Of a DNA stretch of 48,702 nucleotides, positions 25,960 through 34,719 are shown one piece after another. The DNA is from Clostridioides difficile. Lineage in GTDB: Bacteria; Bacillota; Clostridia; Peptostreptococcales; Peptostreptococcaceae. The DNA is taken from contig NZ_OEZH01000090.1 of NCBI RefSeq assembly GCF_900243075.1, positions 2,266 to 50,967 on the forward strand. Direction: 5' to 3'. The translations under genes and the position numbers were made by a program. The notes beneath the pieces are model-generated. The model saw only the letters and a list, made by a program, of their open reading frames with translations. It was not told where the DNA came from and ran no database searches. Positions within the stretch are counted from its first letter, which is position 1. Every line of letters starts with the position of its first letter.

Positions 25960-28662
25960 CTATTCATTTTCCTTAGGCAAGCTAAACTTAAAGGTTGAAC
26001 CTTTATCTTTATTGTTTTCCACCATGATTTCGCCTTTATGAGCTTGAATTATAGATTTACAAATTGATAACCCAAGTCCAACACCTTTTCTAGAATCTTT
26101 AGTTCCTTCTTCTCCAGTAAAAAATCTATCAAAGATATGCTCTTTGAGTTTCTTTGATATACCAGGACCATTATCAGATACTTCAAACCAAACATAATCT
26201 TCTTTTTCATATACATTTATGTCTATCTTACAATCTTCTTTTGAGTATTTTAAAGAATTATCTATTAGATTAATTAGAACTTGTTCTATTAATTTTGCAT
26301 CCATAGGAACAAATAATATCTGTTCTGGTATATTAATATCTATAAGTACATTTTCAATTCTTTTTTTTATTTTTTGTAACGCTTCTGATATAATTTCTTC
26401 AACAAGCTCAGAATGTTTTTTAACCTCTAGCTTTCCTTCATCTATCTTAGTCATACTAAGTAAATTTTCAACAAGCCTTATTAACCATTGAGTATCTTCA
26501 TATACACCACTAAGTAATTCATCTATTATATCTTGACCTATAGTACCCTTATTTTTTATAATTGTACTTACTGCTCCAGATATTCCTGCTAGTGGAGTTC
26601 TAAGGTCATGTGAAACTGCCCTTAAAAGGTTACTTCTTAGTCTCTCTCTTTCTATCTCAAGGTTGGTATTTTCTTTAGCTTCTGATAGTATTTCTCTGTC
26701 AAGCGCTATTGCCATTTGAGCAATTATTGTTTCAATTAGGCTTATATCTTCTGTATCCAATTTTGAATCAACACATGATATTCCTACTACTCCTAAAGTT
26801 AAATTCATCCCTACAATTGGTATATAGTATCCCTTTGACCCAGGAAGTGTATCTGTATCATTCCCTGCTACTGTTGAATTAGATAAAACCCAGCTTGCAA
26901 CAGCTTTTTCATCTTCACTATCCAAATCGTTTTTATCCTTATTAGTAGTATTTTTTTTATAGAACTTCGATTTATTATGCTTATCTACATTTAAATAACA
27001 AACTACATCTCTGCTTAAGCTAAGACACAAAAGTTCTATACCTTTATTTACTATATCATCTTTGTTTGATAATCTTAAAAATCCCTTAATTATTTGATAT
27101 ATCATTTTTGTATTTTCTTCTCTTTTAGCAGCAGTTTCTGCTTCATGCTGTATCTTAGATGTAAGAGTACTAGTTATTATGCCTACTACTGAGAATACAA
27201 CTAATGTTACTATATAGTTTGAATCTGCTATTGATAATGTATATAATGGTGCTGTAAAAAAATAATTTAATAGAATTATATTAAATACAGAACTTATTAT
27301 ACCTGTACTATACCCTTTAGTCCACATGGAAACTAAAACTACACCCAACATATATATTAATAATATATTTTCTCTTATAAACCCCATACTTTGTACTGCA
27401 TACGCTAAAACACTTATCATTAAAGTAATAAATATGAGCTTTATAAAATCAACTTTACTAATTTTAAATTTTGATTTTATTGATAACTTATCTTTTTTAG
27501 GTTTATATTTAACATCTGATGCAAATTTATATGGAATTATATGTATATCTATATAATCAACTTCATCAATTAATTTGTCAACTATATCTTTTTTAAACCT
27601 TTTACTAAATTTCTTATTACTTGAATGATTTCTACCTATTACAATTTTTGTTACATTTCTCAGTTTTGCAATTCTAAGTATTTGCTCTATTATATTTTCA
27701 CCATGTAAAACAATTATTTCACCACCTAATTTCTTGGCTAGTTTTAGGTTATTTTGTAATTGTTTTTGTTCATCAAACGGCAACCTTGCTGTATTTGGAG
27801 TTTCAACATATAAAGCTATCCATTTTGCAAATGTACTGTCTGATATTCTAGATGCAGTTCTAATAACTTTTGCTGAAGATGGAGATGTACTTATACATGC
27901 AAGAAGTGTATCTGATGTAGGTACTACAGTTACATCACCCTTTGATAGTCTAGTCATTTGAACTTCTTTATTCACTCTCTCTGCAGTTTTTCTAAGTGCA
28001 ATTTCTCTAAGTGCAACTAGATTATCTTTTATAAAGAAATTATCTTTTGCTCTAATAGCCTGCTCTTTCTTATATATCTTACCTTCATTGAATCTTTCAA
28101 GAAGTACATCAGGTTCAACATCTATAAGTTCTAATTGTGTGTTTGTATCCAAAAACTTATCTGGTATAGTTTCTTTAACTGATACGTTTGTAATTATCTC
28201 AACAATGTCATTTAGACTTTCCAGATGTTGCACATTTACAGTAGTATAGACATTTATACCTGCTAATAACAATTCTTCTATATCTTGCCACCTTTTGGTA
28301 TGCCTTAATCCGGTAACGTTAGAATGGGCAAATTCATCTACCAATATAACTTCTGGTTTTCTTGCCAAAGCAGCATCTAAATCAAATTCTTTAAGTTTTA
28401 TAGATTTATATTCTATCTCCTTTACAGGAAGAATTTCCAAGCCATCAAGTAAAGCTAATGTCTCTGGTCTAGTGTGTGGTTCAATATATCCAACTACTAC
28501 ATCAACTCCTACCTTCTTTAAGTTTTGCGCAGATTCCAACATAGAATAGGTCTTTCCTACTCCTGCTGCATAACCAAAGAATATTTTTAATTGTCCTCTA
28601 CTTAGTTTTTTTTCTTCATTTTTTATTTTTTCTAATAGAGTATCTGGATTGGGTCTATCCAT
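25960..28662 (-). CDS. kdpD: KdpD-like osmosensitive K+ sensor histidine kinase
   Basis: It is a full-length (900-residue) KdpD. The N-terminal KdpD domain has Walker A GYAAGVGKT (30-38), Walker B VILVDEF (105-111) and the HSNVTGLRHTKRW segment. A universal-stress-protein-like domain follows at about 250-370, then four membrane helices (about 405-500) and a GAF-like domain (about 525-655). The kinase core has phospho-accepting His685 in RAVSHDLRTPL, and the ATPase domain has DNGPGIS and GVGLGLSICKS. Residues STS (258-260), 20 residues, then WIALY (281-285) match the spacing of the c-di-AMP motif SxS-X20-FTAxY described for Staphylococcus aureus KdpD, with Trp for Phe and Ile for Thr. AAGGAGG precedes the ATG. 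The kinase-regulator pair has no adjacent pump genes. Confidence 0.9.
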   Translation of the reverse strand: MDRPNPDTLLEKIKNEEKKLSRGQLKIFFGYAAGVGKTYSMLESAQNLKKVGVDVVVGYIEPHTRPETLALLDGLEILPVKEIEYKSIKLKEFDLDAALARKPEVILVDEFAHSNVTGLRHTKRWQDIEELLLAGINVYTTVNVQHLESLNDIVEIITNVSVKETIPDKFLDTNTQLELIDVEPDVLLERFNEGKIYKKEQAIRAKDNFFIKDNLVALREIALRKTAERVNKEVQMTRLSKGDVTVVPTSDTLLACISTSPSSAKVIRTASRISDSTFAKWIALYVETPNTARLPFDEQKQLQNNLKLAKKLGGEIIVLHGENIIEQILRIAKLRNVTKIVIGRNHSSNKKFSKRFKKDIVDKLIDEVDYIDIHIIPYKFASDVKYKPKKDKLSIKSKFKISKVDFIKLIFITLMISVLAYAVQSMGFIRENILLIYMLGVVLVSMWTKGYSTGIISSVFNIILLNYFFTAPLYTLSIADSNYIVTLVVFSVVGIITSTLTSKIQHEAETAAKREENTKMIYQIIKGFLRLSNKDDIVNKGIELLCLSLSRDVVCYLNVDKHNKSKFYKKNTTNKDKNDLDSEDEKAVASWVLSNSTVAGNDTDTLPGSKGYYIPIVGMNLTLGVVGISCVDSKLDTEDISLIETIIAQMAIALDREILSEAKENTNLEIERERLRSNLLRAVSHDLRTPLAGISGAVSTIIKNKGTIGQDIIDELLSGVYEDTQWLIRLVENLLSMTKIDEGKLEVKKHSELVEEIISEALQKIKKRIENVLIDINIPEQILFVPMDAKLIEQVLINLIDNSLKYSKEDCKIDINVYEKEDYVWFEVSDNGPGISKKLKEHIFDRFFTGEEGTKDSRKGVGLGLSICKSIIQAHKGEIMVENNKDKGSTFKFSLPKENE

Positions 28663-28800
28663 TAAAAAACCTCCTTATACCTTTCATTACTATTATAATA
28701 TCAATTTCAGTATAAAGTTGTAGTTAATATGTATTTTTAATGATTAAGATTATGTAAAGATTTAAATATATTTTTTTTAAAATTTAAATAGTTTAATTAC

Positions 28801-28837
28801 AAAATAAAAATGCCTAACAATAGGCATTTTTATTTTG
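28801..28837. terminator. Terminator after ftsH
   Basis: AAAATGCCTA and TAGGCATTTT form a strong stem with an ACA loop, extended by AAAATAA/TTATTTT, so T-runs are present on both strands. It lies 13 bases after the ftsH stop codon. Confidence 0.88.
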
Positions 28838-28850
28838 TATAATAATCACT

Positions 28851-30668
28851 TTATTTTAAATTAAGTATTTTCATAAACTCATCACCTGTAATAGTCTCTT
28901 TTTCTAGTAAGTATTCAGCAAGTTCATGTAATTTATCAATATTGTTTTCTAAAATTTCAATTGCATTTTTATGACAAGTCTTTACTATTTTAAATACTTC
29001 CTCGTCTATTTTAGCAGCAGTGTCTGAAGAACAAGCAAGAGAAGTGTCTCCTCCTAGATATTGGTTACTTACTGTCTCAAGAGCAACCATGTCAAATTCC
29101 TCACTCATACCAAGGCGAGTAACCATAGCTCTTGCAATTTTAGTGGCTTGTTCTATATCATTTGAAGCACCTGATGTACAAGTATTAAAAATAACCTCTT
29201 CAGCAGCACGTCCACCTGTAAAAGTAGTTATTTTATCGATAGCTTCTTCTTTTGACATAAGTACACTCTCATCTTCAGCAACTTGCATAGTATATCCCAG
29301 TGCACCTGAAGTTCTAGGTATTATAGTAATCTTATGGACAGGAGCAGAATGTTTTTGCATAGCTGCAACAAGTGCATGACCTATTTCATGATATGCTATA
29401 ATTTTCTTTTCCTTGTCTGAAATTACAGCTCCTTTACGTTGATATCCAGCAATTACAGTTTCAACAGATTCATCAAAATCCTGTTGCTCTACTATATCTC
29501 TACCAGATTTAACTGCTAAAAGTGCTGCTTCATTTACAATATTTGCAAGCTCTGCACCTGATGCACCTGATGTGGATCTTGCAATTGCATTATAATCTAT
29601 ATCTGAGCTTACATTTACATTTTGAGCATGTACCTTTAATATAGCTTCACGCCCTCCAAGGTCTGGAAGTTCAACTGGTATACGTCTATCAAATCTTCCT
29701 GGACGAAGTAATGCTTTGTCAAGGCTGTCAGGTCTATTTGTAGCCGCAAGTATTACTACGCCTATTCCACCATCAAAACCATCCATCTCACTTAGCAACT
29801 GATTTAAAGTTTGCTCACGTTCATCATTTCCACCTAATCCACTTCCATTATCACGCTTTTTACCAATAGTATCAATCTCATCTATAAACACTATACATGG
29901 AGCTTTTTCTTTTGCTTGTTTAAACAAATCACGAATTCTAGAAGCTCCCATTCCTACAAACATCTCAACAAATTCAGAACCAGATATTGAGAAAAATGGT
30001 ACATTTGCTTCACCTGCCACAGCTTTTGCAAGGAGTGTTTTTCCTGTACCTGGAGGTCCTACTAAAAGTGCACCCTTAGGCATTTGTGCTCCTATTTTTT
30101 TATATTTTTCTGGATTGTGTAAAAAATCTACTATTTCACTTAAAGCTTCTTTTGCCTCATCTTGGCCAGCTACATCATTAAATCTTTTTCCACTTTGAGC
30201 AGATACATACATTTTGGCGTTGCTTTTTCCAAATTGCATAGCATTACCACCCATTCTCTTTTGCATCGATTTCATCATTAAATTGCCAAATAGCATAAGA
30301 ATACCTATAGGTATTATCCATGTAAGTAAAATACTTAAAAGTGGTGAATTTTCCTTAGGAATAACCTTAGTAAATTCTACCTTTGCATTTTTTAATCTAT
30401 CTACCAATTCTGGGTCATCCATTCTACCAGTTATGTATATATTCTTATCCTTACTACTAGATGGATTTATTGCTATTCTATTGTTTTCTATCTCAACAGA
30501 TTTAACCTTTCCTGTATCCAACATTGTAAGAAACTTCCCATAGTCAATCTCAACCATTTTTTTATCCATTAAACTTGGAAATATTAAAGCATTTAAAAAC
30601 ATTACTACTATTATTATAACTGTATAATAATAGAGTGCAGACCTTTTTTGGGGTTTATGTTCATCCAT
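28851..30668 (-). CDS. ftsH: ATP-dependent zinc metalloprotease FtsH
   Basis: This is a membrane-bound AAA+ protease that degrades misfolded membrane proteins and selected regulators. Two membrane helices (11-31 and 110-131) enclose an external domain. The AAA module has Walker A GPPGTGKT (204-211), Walker B IVFIDE (259-264), the pore motif FVGMG (237-241) and the second region of homology around [21 protein letters not shown] (key residues only). The protease has HEIGH (427-431) and the third-ligand segment [11 protein letters not shown]. At 605 residues it is slightly shorter than many FtsH, mainly at the C terminus. The usual FtsH locus is near tilS-hpt; here it follows a marR gene by 30 bases, so this may be a second, conditionally expressed paralogue (inference). 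Confidence 0.93.
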   Translation of the reverse strand: MDEHKPQKRSALYYYTVIIIVVMFLNALIFPSLMDKKMVEIDYGKFLTMLDTGKVKSVEIENNRIAINPSSSKDKNIYITGRMDDPELVDRLKNAKVEFTKVIPKENSPLLSILLTWIIPIGILMLFGNLMMKSMQKRMGGNAMQFGKSNAKMYVSAQSGKRFNDVAGQDEAKEALSEIVDFLHNPEKYKKIGAQMPKGALLVGPPGTGKTLLAKAVAGEANVPFFSISGSEFVEMFVGMGASRIRDLFKQAKEKAPCIVFIDEIDTIGKKRDNGSGLGGNDEREQTLNQLLSEMDGFDGGIGVVILAATNRPDSLDKALLRPGRFDRRIPVELPDLGGREAILKVHAQNVNVSSDIDYNAIARSTSGASGAELANIVNEAALLAVKSGRDIVEQQDFDESVETVIAGYQRKGAVISDKEKKIIAYHEIGHALVAAMQKHSAPVHKITIIPRTSGALGYTMQVAEDESVLMSKEEAIDKITTFTGGRAAEEVIFNTCTSGASNDIEQATKIARAMVTRLGMSEEFDMVALETVSNQYLGGDTSLACSSDTAAKIDEEVFKIVKTCHKNAIEILENNIDKLHELAEYLLEKETITGDEFMKILNLK

Positions 30669-30698
30669 AATTTTAATCTCCTTTAAATTATTTTTATG

Positions 30699-31142
30699 TT
30701 ATTTGCAATCAATGTGAGTTAAAAGTTTATTTAGTTTCTCTAAACCTTCTATTATATCTTCCATATCTTGCAATTTTTCACTAGTCATATTTTCAAAATA
30801 ACTATCAAAAATACTACTTGAAATATTCTCTTGTATATCCAATGATTTATTTGTAACTTTTACTTTTACAATTCGCTGGTCTTCTATATCTCTTATACGA
30901 TTTAAAAAACCATTTTTTTCAAGTCTTTGACAGATTACTGATACATTACTATTTGTCATGTTTAAGTTTTTCCCTAAATCGCTTATTTTTTTCTCCCCAT
31001 GTTCACATAACTCTGATAAAATCAAAGCTTGCACTGCGGTAATACCAAGTGGCTGATAAAACTTACTTAATAAAGTTGCAAACTTCATATTTATATCTCT
31101 AGTCAATTCTAATAGTTCTCTCTTAAAACTCATCTCATCCAT
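30699..31142 (-). CDS. MarR-family transcriptional regulator
   Basis: This is a dimeric winged-helix repressor of about 147 residues. The DNA-binding core has ISDLGKNLNMTNSNVSVICQRLEKNGFLNR as recognition helix and wing start (about 50-80), then the wing RDIEDQRIVKVKVT, where the family DxRxxxVxLT pattern is visible. Flanking helices give the dimer interface. GGGAG lies 7 bases before the ATG. The gene is 30 bases upstream of ftsH on the same strand, so it probably controls itself and ftsH. A short palindrome AGTTATTAACT lies about 35 bases upstream of the start, and a 60-base palindrome lies further up. The ligand is unknown. Confidence 0.87.
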   Translation of the reverse strand: MDEMSFKRELLELTRDINMKFATLLSKFYQPLGITAVQALILSELCEHGEKKISDLGKNLNMTNSNVSVICQRLEKNGFLNRIRDIEDQRIVKVKVTNKSLDIQENISSSIFDSYFENMTSEKLQDMEDIIEGLEKLNKLLTHIDCK

Positions 31143-31167
31143 ACAAACGCTCCCTACGAAAATACTT

Positions 31168-31197
31168 TATTTTACTAGTTATTAACTTTAGGTTTAA
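31168..31197 (-). promoter_or_regulatory. Possible marR promoter with operator in the spacer
   Basis: On the minus strand TTAAAC and TAAAAT are 17 bases apart, and the spacer contains the perfect palindrome AGTTAATAACT (31177-31187). Operators between -35 and -10 are common for self-repressing MarR proteins. The -35 and -10 matches are moderate. Confidence 0.4.
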
Positions 31198-31209
31198 GTG
31201 TATCTTGTA

Positions 31210-31269
31210 AATAAATATTTAATACTATAATGTTTAATGTATTAAATATTATAGTATTAAATATTTATT
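31210..31269. repeat. 60-base palindrome upstream of marR-ftsH
   Basis: Two perfect 22-base arms, beginning AATAAATATTTAATACTATA and its reverse complement, flank a 16-base centre that is itself nearly palindromic (TTTAATGTATTAAA). It lies 68-127 bases upstream of the marR start codon. It could be an extended operator, a cruciform-forming site or a small hairpin element. Confidence 0.75.
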
Positions 31270-31304
31270 GTCAATTACAATATTGTAACTTCAGCTGGAA
31301 TTTT

Positions 31305-31362
31305 ATTATCTTATTGATATTTAATTTTACACAATTATCTTATTGATATTTAATTTTACACA
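31305..31362. repeat. Perfect 29-base tandem duplication
   Basis: Two identical, directly adjacent 29-base units (31305-31333 and 31334-31362) start ATTATCTTATTGATATTTAA and end TTTTACACA. There are only two copies and no spacer. Slippage or a doubled binding site are both possible. Confidence 0.9.
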
Positions 31363-31373
31363 ATATGTTTTTA

Positions 31374-31408
31374 ATAAAAAATCGATGTATATATTTTACA
31401 CCGATTTC
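31374..31408 (-). terminator. Terminator after the TetR-family gene
   Basis: On the minus strand AAATCGGTGTA and TACATCGATTT pair with one bulge, followed by TTTTTATT. It lies about 60 bases after the TetR stop codon. The remainder of 31143-31464 holds the palindrome and duplication listed separately. Confidence 0.7.
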
Positions 31409-31464
31409 TCGCTTTTTAATCCCATTTAAAAGTTAAAATATAAATTCATCAATAATATAAAAGT

Positions 31465-32097
31465 TTAGTTCCCTATTATCATATCATGTACAAAATCAAA
31501 ACTACCTTTATCTGCACCTAATGTTGTTTCCATGATGTAAACAAAAGCTTTTGTTTTTTGCAACATTTCATCTTTATTCCAACTAAACATTGATTCATCA
31601 AATATACACTCAGAAGAAGCAATTAAAAACTCTATTGTTTCTTTTGGATATTTTGTATTGAATATGCCTTCTCTTACACCTTCTTCTACTACTTCTGCTA
31701 AAATTGGTGTAAAGTTTAAAATGGTTTTAACTATCGTCTTTTGATGCATCTCTGCATTGTTTGGTAAATGGAATTGCTGAATTACTTTTTCTTTGCTATC
31801 TCCAACCTTAGGTCTTTGAGACATTAATATTTGAAAAAATTTTTCAAGGACTGGTATTTCTGGATTTAAAGCAATTTTTTTTGCTATATTTATATCATTG
31901 TCTATAATTCTAGTTATGATTGCATCCATTACTTCTTCTTTGGATTTAAAGTAGTAATAAAAAGTTCCCTTTGCAATTCCAACTTCATTTAAAATATCAT
32001 TTACAGTAGTTTTTGAATATCCTTTAGTGCAAAAAAGCATTTCAGCTGTATCTAGTATTTCACTTTTACGTTCTTCAGGGTCTTTTACGATTCTCAT
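31465..32097 (-). CDS. TetR-family transcriptional regulator
   Basis: This is a one-component repressor of 210 residues. The N-terminal helix-turn-helix (about 10-56) is well conserved: ILDTAEMLFCTKGYSKTTV, ILNEVGIAKGTFYYYFKSKEEV. The helical C-terminal ligand-binding domain has no recognisable specificity. AAAGGAG lies 7 bases before the ATG. The gene has its own consensus promoter and a palindromic operator between promoter and start codon, so it represses itself. It is monocistronic, between the methionine genes and marR, and no efflux pump or enzyme lies next to it. Its other targets must be elsewhere. Confidence 0.88.
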   Translation of the reverse strand: MRIVKDPEERKSEILDTAEMLFCTKGYSKTTVNDILNEVGIAKGTFYYYFKSKEEVMDAIITRIIDNDINIAKKIALNPEIPVLEKFFQILMSQRPKVGDSKEKVIQQFHLPNNAEMHQKTIVKTILNFTPILAEVVEEGVREGIFNTKYPKETIEFLIASSECIFDESMFSWNKDEMLQKTKAFVYIMETTLGADKGSFDFVHDMIIGN

Positions 32098-32117
32098 CTA
32101 TTTTCTCCTTTCAATAG

Positions 32118-32167
32118 ACCGTCAGTCGGTTTAGTCTTATTATATAAAACTACTACTATAATGTCAA
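32118..32167 (-). promoter_or_regulatory. tetR promoter and TetR-type operator
   Basis: A perfect TTGACA (32162-32167) and TATAAT (32139-32144) are separated by 17 bases on the minus strand. Just downstream, 32118-32130 reads ACCGACTGACGGT, an imperfect palindrome with ACCG/CGGT ends typical of TetR-family operators. It covers the expected transcription start. Confidence 0.8.
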
Positions 32168-32177
32168 ATTTTTAAAA

Positions 32178-32224
32178 ATAATAAGGTATAAAGAATAATT
32201 AAGATTACCTTTATACCTTATTAT
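32178..32224 (-). terminator. Terminator after metA
   Basis: ATAATAAGGTATAAAG and CTTTATACCTTATTAT form a perfect 16-base stem with a 15-base loop, followed on the minus strand by TTTTTAAAAATTT. It lies about 45 bases after the metA stop codon and separates it from the tetR promoter. Confidence 0.85.
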
Positions 32225-32269
32225 TTATATATCTTTATTTAGTTAACATTTATATCCTATTAAAATTTA

Positions 32270-33157
32270 TTATATTAAATAATTTTTTATCCAATTTCTA
32301 AACAATAACTCTGAATGTTTTTTCCATTTAACAGTTGGCTCTTCTGAAGGGTCATTATTAATATAATAATTTTGAGGTATTGATATTTCTTCTCCTCTGT
32401 TTATATCCCTCTTATATTCTTTATCAAGAGTGTATTTATCATACTCGCTATGACCCATTACAAATATATCTCTTGAATTTGTAATTATATAAGGACCAGC
32501 TTCTTTAGAATGACTTACAATACTCAACTCCTTATTCTCTTTTAGAGCTTCAATATTTACAGTAGTATGTCTTGAATGTGGAGCAAAAAATTCTTTTTCA
32601 AACCCATCTACTATCTTACTGTTTTTATCTACTTTATGCTTAAATACTCCAAAACATTTTTGACTTAACGGAATTTTTTTTACATTGTAGTATTTGTAAA
32701 GACTTGCTTGAGCTGCCCAACATATATATAATGTAGATTTAGTTTTTCTTTTAGAATAATCCATAATTTCCTCTAGTTCATTCCAATAATCAACTTCTTC
32801 AAACTCCATTTGTTCAACTGGAGCTCCTGTTATTATAAAACCATCAAAGTATTCTTCTTTGGCTTTGTCAAATGTTTTATAAAACTCTTTAACATACTCA
32901 TTACAACTTCTCTTGCTTTCTCTTGTTGAAATTTTAATAAATTCCACAGATACATTAAATCCTGTTTTATCTATCCTTCTTAGTAAATCTAATTCTGTAT
33001 CCATCTTTATAGGCATTAGATTCAATATAGCTATCTTAGTATCTATGTTTTCTTCATATTTTAACTTCTTATTGAAATCTTCTTTGTAAATTACATCTAT
33101 TCCTTCATCCAATAATTTATTAATAACAGGTAATCCTTTTGGTAGTATTAAAGCCAT
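32270..33157 (-). CDS. metA: Homoserine O-acetyltransferase (MetA family)
   Basis: It activates homoserine for methionine synthesis. Catalytic Cys146 sits in STLYICWAAQ, with APHSRHTTV and the Glu of MGHSEYDKYTL as expected active-site partners. MetA proteins differ in acyl donor: Escherichia coli has Gly111 (succinyl-CoA), while acetyl-CoA enzymes have Glu there. In this protein the aligned position is Glu115 in TGAPVEQ, so acetyl-CoA is the predicted donor. That fits the adjacent metY, which uses O-acetylhomoserine. Automated labels often say succinyltransferase. It has 295 residues and follows metY by about 30 bases in a SAM-riboswitch-controlled operon. Confidence 0.92.
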   Translation of the reverse strand: MALILPKGLPVINKLLDEGIDVIYKEDFNKKLKYEENIDTKIAILNLMPIKMDTELDLLRRIDKTGFNVSVEFIKISTRESKRSCNEYVKEFYKTFDKAKEEYFDGFIITGAPVEQMEFEEVDYWNELEEIMDYSKRKTKSTLYICWAAQASLYKYYNVKKIPLSQKCFGVFKHKVDKNSKIVDGFEKEFFAPHSRHTTVNIEALKENKELSIVSHSKEAGPYIITNSRDIFVMGHSEYDKYTLDKEYKRDINRGEEISIPQNYYINNDPSEEPTVKWKKHSELLFRNWIKNYLI

Positions 33158-33186
33158 ATCTTTTCACTTCTCTTTCTCTTAGACTA

Positions 33187-34452
33187 TTAGAAATTTAAAG
33201 CTTGATTTAAATCAGCTATTAAATCCTCTACATTTTCTATTCCAACAGACAATCTTATTAGTGAAGGTAATACTCCAGATGCAATTAATTGTTCTTCTGT
33301 TAATTGTCTATGAGTAGTTGAAGCTGGGTGTATGACACATGTTCTTACATCTGAAACATGAGTAACCAATGATGCTATCTGTAATTTTTCCACAAATTTT
33401 TTGGCATTTTCTAGTCCTCCTTTTACTCCAAATGATAAAACTCCACTACACCCTTTTGATAAATATTTTTTGGCATTCTCATAATACTTGTTATCATCAA
33501 GTCCTGGATAATTAATCCAGTCTACATTTTCATGTTTTTCTAAAAATCTAGCTATTTTAAGTGCATTTTCACTATGTCTTTCCATTCTAAGGTGCAGTGT
33601 TTCAACATTTAAATTAGTAAGATACGCATTAAATGGGCTTAAACAATTTCCATAATCTCTAAGTAATTGAACTCTCGCTTTAGTTGCATACGCAGCATTT
33701 CCAAATTTTTCAGTATAACTTATTCCATGGTATGTTGGGTCTGGTTCAACTAATTCTGGAAATTTGCCATTATCCCAGTTAAAGTTTCCACCATCCACAA
33801 TAATCCCTCCAACACTTGAAGCATGACCATCTAAATATTTTGTAGTAGAATGAGTAACTATATTTGCTCCATACTTTAAAGGATTACAAAGTACTGGCGA
33901 TGCTAATGAATTATCAACTATAAATGGAACATTAATTCTCTTGGCTACATTTGCTATTTTTTCAAAATCTATAACTTCAAGAGTTGGATTAGCAAGTGTT
34001 TCTGCAAACACAACTTTAGTACTTTCATTTGCAAGTTCTACTATCTCATCTTCACTTGAATCTAAGTCAAATGATATTAAGTCTATTCCAAATTTTTTAA
34101 GACTAGGTCCTAATAAATTAAATGTTCCTCCATATACTTTTGAAGAACAAAGTATGCTGTCCCCTGATTTACATATATTTAAAACTGCCAACATATTTGC
34201 AGATTGACCTGATGATACAGCTACAGAAGATACTCCTCCTTCTAGTAAACTTATTTTTTCTTCAAAAGCTTGAATAGTAGGATTGCTTATTCTTGAATAT
34301 ATATGTCCATCAACCTTTAAATCAAATAGGTCAGCAAGTTGGTCTATACTACTATATTTAAAAGTTGTACTTTGATATAAAGGTAATACTCTTGGCTCTC
34401 CATTACCTGGCTTATAATTTCCTTGCACACATATTGTTTCTTTATTATACAT
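33187..34452 (-). CDS. metY: O-acetylhomoserine sulfhydrylase (aminocarboxypropyltransferase)
   Basis: It is a PLP enzyme of the Cys/Met metabolism family that makes homocysteine from O-acetylhomoserine and sulfide. PLP Lys205 lies in VTHSTTKYLDGH, the phosphate-binding part is SSGQSANMLAV (80-90), and VDNSLASPVLCNPLKYGA is the Asp-containing cofactor segment. The length of 421 residues and the long insert after the PLP lysine (GIIVDGGNFNW...) are typical of MetY rather than MetB or MetC. It is the first gene after the SAM-I riboswitch, and metA follows, giving direct sulfhydrylation of homoserine. Confidence 0.93.
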   Translation of the reverse strand: MYNKETICVQGNYKPGNGEPRVLPLYQSTTFKYSSIDQLADLFDLKVDGHIYSRISNPTIQAFEEKISLLEGGVSSVAVSSGQSANMLAVLNICKSGDSILCSSKVYGGTFNLLGPSLKKFGIDLISFDLDSSEDEIVELANESTKVVFAETLANPTLEVIDFEKIANVAKRINVPFIVDNSLASPVLCNPLKYGANIVTHSTTKYLDGHASSVGGIIVDGGNFNWDNGKFPELVEPDPTYHGISYTEKFGNAAYATKARVQLLRDYGNCLSPFNAYLTNLNVETLHLRMERHSENALKIARFLEKHENVDWINYPGLDDNKYYENAKKYLSKGCSGVLSFGVKGGLENAKKFVEKLQIASLVTHVSDVRTCVIHPASTTHRQLTEEQLIASGVLPSLIRLSVGIENVEDLIADLNQALNF

Positions 34453-34510
34453 TTTTGTATCCCCCTTAGATTTTAGTTAAAAAAATTAAACTGTTTATCA
34501 GATGAGATTT

Positions 34511-34544
34511 AAAATAAATAAAGCCTGAGTATATAACTCAGGCT
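34511..34544 (-). terminator. Riboswitch expression-platform terminator
   Basis: AGCCTGAGT and ACTCAGGCT form a 9-base stem with an ATATA loop, followed by TTTATTTATTTT on the minus strand, about 60 bases before metY. The 3' aptamer strand TGAGTATA is complementary to TATACTCA in this hairpin, giving the antiterminator seen in S-box leaders. Confidence 0.9.
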
Positions 34545-34562
34545 CTGTATAAGCGTAATTAT

Positions 34563-34668
34563 ACTCATCTCTCAGCTTTCGCCGCAGGATTTAGCACCAA
34601 TGTATATAAATATATACTGGTTGCTGGGTTTCATAGGGCCAGTCCCTCCACCTCTCTGGATAAGATTT
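34563..34668 (-). ncRNA. SAM-I (S-box) riboswitch
   Basis: On the minus strand the leader carries the conserved S-box segments in order: CTTATCCAGAGAGGTGGAGG, GACTGGCCC-ATGAAACCCAG, CAACC, GGTGCTAAATCCTGC and GAAAGCTGAGAGATGAG. These form the P1-P4 four-way junction that binds S-adenosylmethionine. Binding stabilises P1 and frees the terminator at 34511-34544, switching metY-metA off when SAM is plentiful. Confidence 0.97.
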
Positions 34669-34690
34669 ATTTAATTTTTCTATGTTTTAT

Positions 34691-34719
34691 ATCTTATATA
34701 TTTTTCCTAATTTTGTCAA
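34691..34719 (-). promoter_or_regulatory. Promoter of the metY-metA S-box leader
   Basis: TTGACA (34714-34719) and TAAGAT (34691-34696) are 17 bases apart on the minus strand. The -35 element touches the stop codon of the P-type ATPase gene. Transcription would begin about 15 bases before the riboswitch. Confidence 0.75.

Noticed and set aside
27326-28549. Plus-strand open frames opposite kdpD
   Set aside because: They are antisense shadows of the conserved KdpD coding sequence without ribosome binding sites or family similarity. The same holds for other plus-strand frames opposite aro, ftsH and ATPase genes.
31305-31362. CRISPR array
   Set aside because: There are only two identical units, directly adjacent, with no spacer between them and no cas genes in the window.
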